DNA from: CAZTJA01 sp964613745
GTDB taxonomy: Bacteria > Desulfobacterota > Desulfomonilia > Desulfomonilales > Desulfomonilaceae
Reading direction: 5' to 3'
Assembly: GCA_964613745.1 (NCBI GenBank)
Contig: CAZTJA010000166.1
Span: 1-5,039, forward strand
DNA length: 5,039 bases
In this document: positions 1-5,039 of the stretch, one piece after another
Layout of the letters: each line of letters opens with the position of its first letter
Numbering within the stretch: position 1 is the first letter of the stretch
Notes under the pieces: model-generated
Seen by the model: the letters and a program-made list of their open reading frames with translations, nothing else
Database searches by the model: none
Told to the model about the DNA's origin: nothing
Translations under genes and position numbers: made by a program

Positions 1-413
1 TGTTCGTTAGTCACACGAAATTGGGATTGGCGCTCAAAGGCATGGCTCAGGATGAACGAGCCGCTTTAACCCTGGGCATAGATTCCGATAAAATGGCGGT
101 GGTCTCCATGGCCTTGGGTTCAGCTTTGGCCGGCATAGCTGCAATAGTGATTCTACCTTTGGGCAACATTGTAGTCGAAGCCGGCTATAATGTTCTTATA
201 ATGGCTGTTGCCGTCTGCATAGTCGGGGGACTCGGCAGTTGGACCGGGGCGATTCTCGCGGCATTTGTTATCGGTTTCGCGCAGATTCTCACCGTTGCCT
301 ACATAGGCGCTCATTTCCAGATCGTTACCGCCATATTGGCAATCATTCTTACTCTCATCTTGAGACCTAGTGGTTTATTCGGACGGCAAAAGGAACTGGA
401 GGAGCGGGTCTAA
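1..413 (+). CDS. livH: LivH-type branched-chain amino acid ABC transporter permease (C-terminal part, cut at window edge)
   Basis: This is one of the two membrane permeases of a Liv/HAAT-type ABC importer, which forms the inner-membrane channel with LivM. The reading frame is open to the left edge (first full codon at base 3), and 136 residues are visible, a little under half of the usual ~290-310, so the true start lies upstream. The visible part opens with the cytoplasmic coupling loop typical of LivH (TKLGLALKGMAQDERAALTLGID, residues 6-28 by position), which docks on the ATPase subunits. Hydrophobic segments follow at about residues 31-52, 62-78, 81-99 and 105-120. Family hallmarks are VGGLGS (74-79) followed by TGA, and the terminal RPSGLFG (121-127). 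The stop is directly followed by the livM ATG. The TTG at base 21 is an internal codon, not a start. The family call is firm; the substrate cannot be read from this fragment. Confidence 0.93.
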   Translation, partial: FVSHTKLGLALKGMAQDERAALTLGIDSDKMAVVSMALGSALAGIAAIVILPLGNIVVEAGYNVLIMAVAVCIVGGLGSWTGAILAAFVIGFAQILTVAYIGAHFQIVTAILAIILTLILRPSGLFGRQKELEERV

Positions 414-1436
414 ATGCATCAGGAAAAGGACAATCGGCGAAAGGAACGTATAGACCGCGGCATAAAGGTGCGTTCCGACGGAATTTATGCAATCTCCTCT
501 TGGAGAGAAATGGCTTACCTTCTCGCTCCTAGATTAATTTTCATAATAGGCTTGTTGGCTCTGCCTATCGTCCTCATCCCGTTTCCATATTGGCAAAAGG
601 TCGTTTCAATAATCTGCGTATATGCTCTTTTGGCAATAGGATTCGATTTTTTAGCAAATTATGTGGGTCTCGTTTCACTAGGCGGGGGATTCTTTATAGG
701 GGTGGGCGCATATTCCGCGGCTCTTCTGAATATGAAACTCGGTTTACCCCCTATGTTGACGATTCCGTTGGCAATGGTGATCGGGGCAGCCATTTGCACT
801 CTGTTGCTGTTGCCCTGTTTGCCATTGAGGGGAGTATATTTTGCCATCATCAGCCTTATGTATCCCTTATTGGCAGGTAGACTCATAGAAGCACTCGATA
901 TATTCGGTGGTACGGACGGGATCATCGGCGTTGACGGGATGCCCAATCCCTGGACGGAGCAATACCTACTTATCGCAAGCGTCTTGATCTTTGTCTTTGT
1001 GCTGAGGCGAGTCACTGACGAGGATGTCGGTTTGGTGTTTCGTGGCGTTAAGGACAATGACCAGGCGGTGAAGGCATCGGGCATTAGTATCACAAAGTAC
1101 AAAGCTCTAGCCGTGTTCATATCGGCCGCACTCGGATGTTTCGGCGGAGCTTGCCTTGCTCACATCTATATGTGGGCAGGCTTATCGCAATTCGCTCTCG
1201 ATTTTTCAATTATTCCCATTGCGGCAACTGTTGTTGGTGGAGGCGGCACTCTTATTGGACCGGTTATAGGATGCCTGATTTTAGTACCTATTTCAGAACT
1301 GCTCAGAGACTTCGGGACACTTCGCATAGCGGTTTATGCAATCATTCTGATGTTATTCATAGTCTATAAGAGCGAAGGAATTATGAATTACGCAACCAGG
1401 AAATACGAGCAGTTTGAACGTTGGGTCAGCATTTAA
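414..1436 (+). CDS. livM: LivM-type branched-chain amino acid ABC transporter permease
   Basis: This is the second inner-membrane permease of the importer, 340 residues, within the usual LivM range. The start is the ATG immediately after the livH stop, with GGAGGAG at 398-404 nine bases upstream. A charged, soluble N-terminus of about 35 residues comes before the first membrane segment. Hydrophobic segments lie near 39-56, 62-81, 84-106, 112-134, 139-158, 183-198, 229-250, 262-292 (likely two or a re-entrant one) and 302-318. Family hallmarks are GLVSLGGGFFIGVGAY (85-100), LRGVYFAI (138-145), GGTDGI (165-170), the cytoplasmic ATPase-coupling loop around 205-226 (FRGVKDNDQAVKASGIS) and VVGGGGTLIGPVIG (273-286). 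No frameshift or missing motif is seen. The family is clear. Whether the cargo is an amino acid or another carboxylate is open, and the downstream CoA ligase favours the latter. Confidence 0.95.
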   Translation: MHQEKDNRRKERIDRGIKVRSDGIYAISSWREMAYLLAPRLIFIIGLLALPIVLIPFPYWQKVVSIICVYALLAIGFDFLANYVGLVSLGGGFFIGVGAYSAALLNMKLGLPPMLTIPLAMVIGAAICTLLLLPCLPLRGVYFAIISLMYPLLAGRLIEALDIFGGTDGIIGVDGMPNPWTEQYLLIASVLIFVFVLRRVTDEDVGLVFRGVKDNDQAVKASGISITKYKALAVFISAALGCFGGACLAHIYMWAGLSQFALDFSIIPIAATVVGGGGTLIGPVIGCLILVPISELLRDFGTLRIAVYAIILMLFIVYKSEGIMNYATRKYEQFERWVSI

Positions 1437-1455
1437 AAATATTCGAGGATGAGCA

Positions 1456-2259
1456 ATGGCCGATCATTCGGTGACCAGTACGGACCGGGTACCTCTCCTG
1501 TCCGTTGACGGCATAAGTAAAAAATTCGGCGGTATACTTGCGTTGAGTTTTGTCAGTCTCGATGTCTATCCGGGGGAAATAGTCGGAATAATAGGCCCAA
1601 ATGGTTCCGGAAAGACGACTTTCGTGAACTCGATAACCGGCTTTCTTAGATCCGACACAGGAAGTGTTCACTTCAAGGGTAAAGACATAACCAAATTGCC
1701 CCCGCACAAAATTGCCGATTTAGGGCTGACTCGAACGTTCCAAGTCATGCGACCATATTACAGCCTACCGGCATTCAAGAATCTCATTGTGCCGCTTTTT
1801 TCTCCTCGTGCAAAAAGAACAGGTGGATGGCGAGGTGGGGGTAAATTGGGGAGCCGAGATACAACTGCCGTCGATATTTTGGAAGAAATCGGCTTCGAAC
1901 GCGATTCCTACGTTCCCTATAAATCAGCTTCTTCTTTGCCAACAGGTTATTTGAAACGCCTGGAACTGGCCCGGTGTTTGGCTCTGAGACCTGACCTGAT
2001 CATCTGTGATGAGGTCTTTTCCGGTTTGAGCATGAGCGAAATGGCCAGCATGGTGCCTCTCATTGAACGTCTCCAAATGGAGGGTATGACTCTTATAATG
2101 GTGGAACATCGACTCCGTGAGCTGTTTAGGCTCGCGAATCGCGTGATGGTACTTAATTTCGGGTGCAAAATTGCTGAAGGTACAGCCGCAGAAGTAATGG
2201 AAACTAGAGAAGTCAAAGAGGCTTACTTTGGGTCGGAGGAGGTGTACGATTATGTTTGA
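1456..2259 (+). CDS. livG: LivG-type ABC transporter ATP-binding protein
   Basis: This cytoplasmic ATPase subunit is expected to pair with LivF and power the LivHM channel. It has 267 residues, normal for LivG (~250-260). The ATG lies 19 bases after livM with GAGGA about six bases upstream. Motifs in order: Walker A GPNGSGKTT (47-55), Q-loop glutamine in RTFQ (Q96), signature region LPTGYLKRLELAR (161-173), Walker B LIICDE with catalytic E186, D-loop SGLS (189-192) and switch histidine H218 in MVEH. The C-terminal AEG...V.EAYFG pattern (240-259) is typical of LivG/LivF. The signature is unusual. LPxG is common in LivG, but the expected Gln after Gly is Tyr165 here, and Walker B continues DEV rather than DEP. 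All residues needed for ATP binding and hydrolysis remain, so activity is expected. A glycine-rich stretch (123-129) lies in the variable helical region. The last eight bases overlap livF. Confidence 0.94.
   Translation: MADHSVTSTDRVPLLSVDGISKKFGGILALSFVSLDVYPGEIVGIIGPNGSGKTTFVNSITGFLRSDTGSVHFKGKDITKLPPHKIADLGLTRTFQVMRPYYSLPAFKNLIVPLFSPRAKRTGGWRGGGKLGSRDTTAVDILEEIGFERDSYVPYKSASSLPTGYLKRLELARCLALRPDLIICDEVFSGLSMSEMASMVPLIERLQMEGMTLIMVEHRLRELFRLANRVMVLNFGCKIAEGTAAEVMETREVKEAYFGSEEVYDYV
2235..2242 (+). promoter_or_regulatory. Strong ribosome-binding site for livF
   Basis: GGAGGAGG lies inside the 3' end of livG, nine bases before the ATG at 2252. It decides the livF start: the in-frame TTG at 2228 lies upstream of this site and would place it inside the coding sequence. 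Confidence 0.8.
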
Positions 2260-2998
2260 AGCCTCCGGACTCATGGTCTTTTACGAAAACATGTTGGCCC
2301 TGAACAATGTAGGTCTAAAATGCAACCAAGAACAGATTGTCGGAGTTTTTGGAGCCAACAGCGCAGGTAAGTCAACTCTAATGTATATGTTGTCCGGCAT
2401 CATGCTCGATATTCGTAAGAAAGAGGAAATGGCCGGAGGCGAACGTATCACCTTGAAAGGCGAGATTACGTACAAGGGTCGATCCATATTCCATGAAAAA
2501 CCAGCCGACCGAGCACGAGCCGGTATAGTGCTATGTCCGGAACGGCGTCGAATTTTCCCCGAAAGTACCGTGCTGGAGAATCTCAAGATAGGCGGTTATT
2601 TGGCGAGTTCCGCGAAAGCGAAAGAAACGATTGACTATGTCTTTACCATTTTTCCTCCTCTTGAGAGGCTATCCAAAAGGCTGGGAGGTTTCTTGAGCGG
2701 TGGGGAGCAGCAAATGTTGGCAATTGGAAGATCTTTGATGGCCCAACCGGAACTGCTGCTTTTGGACGAACCGCTACTTGGACTCAGCCCTGCAATTCAG
2801 TATCTACTCGCTAAATCGATCAAGGAAATACGGGATACACGTAAGATGTCAATCATTGTTTCCGAGCAGTATGCGAGACCAATCATCCCGATTATTGATT
2901 ACGGATACATACTCGAAAACGGAGGCGCTGTGGTCGAAGGAAGCAGACACGATCTGCTGAACAACCCCGATGTGAAATCAGCTTATTTCGGAAATTGA
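2252..2998 (+). CDS. livF: LivF-type ABC transporter ATP-binding protein
   Basis: This is the second ATPase subunit of the importer, 248 residues from the ATG at 2252 and close to the family's ~235. The ATG was chosen for its strong ribosome-binding site and for the usual LivF opening, about 30 residues before Walker A. Motifs: Walker A GANSAGKST (34-42; most LivF have GANGAGKT), CPERRRIFPESTVLENL (95-111), where the family carries Glu at the Q-loop position, signature LSGGEQQM (148-155), Walker B LLLLDEP (168-174), D-loop GLSP (177-180) and SEQ (204-206). Gln at the switch-histidine position is normal in LivF (VEQN in typical members), so it is not a defect. Compared with short LivF proteins, the region after Walker A (about 52-70, IRKKEEMAGGERITLKGEI) is longer and charged. 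The frame overlaps livG by eight bases, suggesting translational coupling. The C-terminus VKSAYFGN is the standard LivF ending. Confidence 0.94.
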   Translation: MFEASGLMVFYENMLALNNVGLKCNQEQIVGVFGANSAGKSTLMYMLSGIMLDIRKKEEMAGGERITLKGEITYKGRSIFHEKPADRARAGIVLCPERRRIFPESTVLENLKIGGYLASSAKAKETIDYVFTIFPPLERLSKRLGGFLSGGEQQMLAIGRSLMAQPELLLLDEPLLGLSPAIQYLLAKSIKEIRDTRKMSIIVSEQYARPIIPIIDYGYILENGGAVVEGSRHDLLNNPDVKSAYFGN

Positions 2999-2999
2999 A

Positions 3000-3005
3000 A
3001 AGGAG
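3000..3005 (+). promoter_or_regulatory. Ribosome-binding site setting the GTG start of the CoA ligase
   Basis: AAGGAG begins two bases after the livF stop and sits seven bases before the GTG at 3013. The longer in-frame candidate, a TTG at 2995 that overlaps the livF stop, lies upstream of this site and has no better one of its own, so the GTG is preferred. Confidence 0.75.
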
Positions 3006-3012
3006 TGACTTA

Positions 3013-4650
3013 GTGCAGCCGGAATATACATTCACACGATTTGAAAAGGCCTGCGAACAATACCCTGAAAATGTTGCCGTGGTCTTTCTAGGTGATAAGT
3101 TCACGTTCAGATCTTTAAAGGACCATGTGGATCGTTTTGCAGGGGGGTTACATCAACTCGGGGTAAGAAAAGGCGATCGCATACTGATTTACTTAACCAA
3201 TTCAATTCAGCTGATCATCACCTTTTTGGCAGCACAGAAAATAGGAGCCGTTACCGTCCTTGTGTCGCCAATTTATACATCCCATGAAATTGAATACATG
3301 GTCAACGACTCGGGAGCCAAAACAATAGTATGTCACGATACCAACTACGGATACGTTAAGGAAATACTGCCTAAAACGGGGCTGCAGAACATCATCGTGA
3401 CAAATTTGTTGGACCGGATCCGATTATCTAAGCGCCTCATTGCGGAACTGTTCGATAAAACGCCGTCCGGCAAAGTCATTAAAGGACCCGAAACGGTGTT
3501 CTTTAATTCTTTGTTAAAAACCAAAATTGATTTACCCAAAATCGAACTTAACCCCCTCACGGATCTTTCATATATCCTCTATACAGGAGGTACAACCGGC
3601 TTTCCCAAGGGTGTTCCGGGAAACCATGCCGGTCACGTTTCTTATGTCAATGACATCACTGATCAAGTTTTTGCCGGCAAGCTGAAACTGGGATCAGATT
3701 GCTACATAGCTATCAATCCCTTGTTCCACATAATGGCGCTGGGATTGCTCATGGCTGTAGGTCTTAATTGCGGCAACACGACGGTTCTAATGCCCGTACC
3801 TCAGGTAGATGCCATTTTAGCTGCAATTGAGCGTTACAAAGTGAGATGGATGTTGGGAGTTCCCGCACTGTATCGCATGATCCTCGAGAATGATCGGCAA
3901 GAGACCTATAGATTGGATTCATTGAAATTCTGCTACTGTGGAGGCGACGTTTTGCCTCGTGAAGTGATTGAAAGATGGAAACAGCGAGTGGGCTCCACAA
4001 TTTATCAAGTATATGGCAGCACTGAAGCGGGACACGTCACTTACTCACGGCTGGATGGAACTGAGCCTGCACCAATGTCAATTGGAGTCCCGCTGCCTTC
4101 TCGCAGGGTCAAGATCGTTGATGCTTCCAATCTGGAGCCGGTTCCCGACGGAGAAATAGGGGAACTTCTTGTAACCTCCGATCATTCCATGAAACAGTAT
4201 CTCAACAAACCAGAAGAAACCGAACGTTCATTCGTACAAATAGGTGACGAAATCTATTACAGAACGGGCGATTTTGTGAAAGCAGGCCAAAATGGTGAAA
4301 TCATATATGTTGAACGGTCTGCAGACATATTGAAGCACAAGGGATATAGAGTATCGGCATCAGAGGTCGAGGCGATTCTGCAAGATCACCCGGTTGTAGT
4401 TGGGGCTTGCGTCATTGGTGTACCTGATAAAAAGGTAGGTGAACGAATAAAAGCCATAGTGGTTCTCAAAGATGATGCAAAAGGAGTAGGAGCTGCTGAT
4501 TTAATTAAGTTTTGCTCTGAAAGACTCGCTTCTTACAAAGTACCATCTTATATCGAATTTAGAGACATGCTGCCGAAATCGAAAGTCGGAAAATTGTTGC
4601 GGAGAGAAATACGAGATGAAGAACTCCGAAAACAAGACAAAAGCAAATAG
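3013..4650 (+). CDS. AMP-forming acyl-CoA ligase (ANL superfamily; fatty or aromatic acid-CoA ligase type)
   Basis: This cytoplasmic enzyme is expected to activate a carboxylic acid with ATP to an acyl-adenylate and then form the CoA thioester, releasing AMP and pyrophosphate. It has 545 residues from the GTG, normal for the family. Motifs: phosphate loop TGGTTGFPKG (191-200), PLFH (236-239), YCGGDVLP (308-315), YGSTEAG (334-340) for adenine and carboxylate binding, YRTGD with ribose-binding D420, R435 in the hinge region ERSADILKHKGYRVSASEVE, and catalytic K527 in KVGKLLRREIR. All core residues are present, so the enzyme looks intact. The basic, leucine-rich insert at 132-170, between the N-terminal domain and the phosphate loop, resembles the long-chain acyl-CoA synthetase branch more than classic benzoate-CoA ligases; this is only a resemblance. 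The gene begins 14 bases after livF and is the last of the operon, so its substrate is probably what LivHMGF imports. The exact acid cannot be named. There is no signal peptide or membrane segment. Confidence 0.9.
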   Translation: MQPEYTFTRFEKACEQYPENVAVVFLGDKFTFRSLKDHVDRFAGGLHQLGVRKGDRILIYLTNSIQLIITFLAAQKIGAVTVLVSPIYTSHEIEYMVNDSGAKTIVCHDTNYGYVKEILPKTGLQNIIVTNLLDRIRLSKRLIAELFDKTPSGKVIKGPETVFFNSLLKTKIDLPKIELNPLTDLSYILYTGGTTGFPKGVPGNHAGHVSYVNDITDQVFAGKLKLGSDCYIAINPLFHIMALGLLMAVGLNCGNTTVLMPVPQVDAILAAIERYKVRWMLGVPALYRMILENDRQETYRLDSLKFCYCGGDVLPREVIERWKQRVGSTIYQVYGSTEAGHVTYSRLDGTEPAPMSIGVPLPSRRVKIVDASNLEPVPDGEIGELLVTSDHSMKQYLNKPEETERSFVQIGDEIYYRTGDFVKAGQNGEIIYVERSADILKHKGYRVSASEVEAILQDHPVVVGACVIGVPDKKVGERIKAIVVLKDDAKGVGAADLIKFCSERLASYKVPSYIEFRDMLPKSKVGKLLRREIRDEELRKQDKSK

Positions 4651-4670
4651 TTTGCGGGCGTTTCGAAATA

Positions 4671-4702
4671 GAAAATCCGAACCTCATGTAGTTCGGATTT
4701 TC
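4671..4702 (+). terminator. Probable operon terminator (perfect hairpin, possibly bidirectional)
   Basis: GAAAATCCGAAC (4671-4682) and GTTCGGATTTTC (4691-4702) form a perfect 12-bp stem around an eight-base loop, 20 bases after the ligase stop. The core is a 7-bp stem flanked by AAAA on the left and TTTT on the right. It can therefore act as an intrinsic terminator for plus-strand transcripts and, by symmetry, for leftward transcripts entering from the right. The T-tract is only four bases long and is followed by CCGGG, so efficiency is uncertain. Confidence 0.72.
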
Positions 4703-4703
4703 C

Positions 4704-5039
4704 GGGACGACTAATAATTATGAGTATCGAGCATTAATTCTGGGGAAGATAACACCGATAGGCTGCTTACAATAATTTTTACTTTACTATTAGCCTGCAT
4801 CAGTCATTTCAATTATCAATTTTATGTCTAATATCAATTCCTCTTACCGGATGGGGTGATCATTAACCGGTGACTCCCCTACAATCAAAGTACCGTATTC
4901 TTCCCCGGACGCCTTTCTTTAAGCATGTACTGTGCCATAAATATATACTAGATATGTAAGCCCGCTTATTTTCGTGATTTTAAGCACTTAAGCTTTCCCG
5001 ATCCATAAACCGGCAATCTGGAGCCGTGGAACATCAAAG
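4704..5039. other. AT-rich intergenic stretch without a convincing complete gene
   Basis: Both strands are broken by frequent stops. The longest peptides from ordinary start codons are very short, for example those starting at the ATGs at 4720 and 4824 on the plus strand, and none has a good ribosome-binding site. No tRNA cloverleaf, CRISPR-type repeat or transposon end is seen. Minor structure includes an imperfect GGGG...CCCC inverted repeat (4853-4879), an 8-base direct repeat TTTAAGCA at 4918-4925 and 4979-4986, and a TATACT box at 4944-4949 without a good -35 partner. The far right edge holds the separate minus-strand remnant described below. The stretch separates the operon from whatever follows. 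Confidence 0.6.
4988..5039 (-). pseudogene. Possible SymE-like toxin gene remnant (fragment, stops in the conserved core)
   Basis: Read leftward from the right edge, the frame gives FDVPRLQIAGLWIGKA and then a TAA at 4988-4990. SymE-family proteins share a core of the form [IV]P-x-[IL]-x-[LI]-x-G-x-W-[LI]-x-x-A-G-F; E. coli SymE has IPAITLKGQWLEAAGF here as I recall it. The visible residues match position by position up to the Ala, and the stop falls exactly where the conserved Gly is expected. Downstream of the stop the frame stays open for 22 codons (VLKITKISG...), but these do not clearly continue the family pattern. The likely reading is a decayed or truncated gene whose 5' part lies outside the window. 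Only 16 residues are visible, so chance resemblance is possible. Confidence 0.33.

Noticed and set aside
659..1120. A 153-codon open frame on the minus strand inside livM
   Set aside because: It lies entirely opposite a well-supported permease gene, has no family motif or ribosome-binding site that I can see, and its composition looks like an antisense shadow.
1924..2274. Two overlapping minus-strand open frames opposite the livG 3' end
   Set aside because: They are antisense to the LivG signature and Walker B region, and their translations show no recognisable domain.
2948..2986. LivF Gln206 in place of the switch histidine as a sign of an inactive ATPase
   Set aside because: Gln at this position (VEQ/SEQ) is the normal state in LivF proteins, so it is not evidence of loss of function.
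4853..4879. GGGG...CCCC inverted repeat as a second terminator or operator
   Set aside because: The stem has a mismatch and a bulge, and no T-tract follows. It is too weak to call as a feature.
4918..4949. Plus-strand promoter with TATACT at 4944-4949
   Set aside because: The -10 box is good, but no TTGACA-like -35 lies at 16-18 bases, and no gene start follows within the window.
4918..4993. TTTAAGCA/TTAAGC direct repeats as an attachment site or regulator site
   Set aside because: The copies are 6-8 bases long, irregularly spaced and AT-rich, so chance is a sufficient explanation.
5026..5039. Gene start at GTG 5026 running off the right edge
   Set aside because: The GGAG before it is only two bases away, too close to act as a ribosome-binding site, and only four codons are visible.

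Overview
The window carries the distal part of one plus-strand operon: four genes of a branched-chain amino acid-type (Liv/HAAT family) ABC importer followed by an AMP-forming acyl-CoA ligase. Base composition is moderate, and start codons are ATG or GTG behind strong GGAGG-like ribosome-binding sites. The LivF insert, the 'DEV' Walker B of LivG and the liv-plus-CoA-ligase arrangement recall anaerobic, acid- and aromatics-degrading Desulfobacterota (Deltaproteobacteria). That assignment is an inference from gene style; no taxonomic marker is present.

Layout: 1-413 is the C-terminal half of a LivH-type permease, cut by the window edge. 414-1436 is a LivM-type permease. 1456-2259 is a LivG-type ATPase. 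2252-2998 is a LivF-type ATPase whose start lies inside the end of livG. 3013-4650 is an ANL-superfamily acyl-CoA ligase starting at GTG. Gaps between genes run from an 8-base overlap to 19 bases, so co-transcription is very likely. A perfect 12-bp inverted repeat at 4671-4702, 20 bases after the ligase stop, probably ends the operon. The last ~335 bases are AT-rich and hold no convincing complete gene. At the extreme right edge, a short minus-strand reading frame resembles the core of SymE-family toxins and stops abruptly; it may be a decayed gene.

How the genes work together: LivH and LivM form the membrane channel, and LivG and LivF form the ATPase pair that drives import. The periplasmic binding protein (LivK type) that would define the substrate is not in the window and probably lies upstream. 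The ligase would convert an imported carboxylic acid to its CoA thioester, trapping it in the cytoplasm and starting its breakdown. This makes a carboxylic acid (aromatic, aliphatic or dicarboxylic) a better guess for the cargo than leucine, but the sequence does not say which.

Nothing here amounts to a clearly new system. The points most worth a second look are the SymE-like remnant, the unusual signature motif of LivG, and the transporter-ligase coupling.
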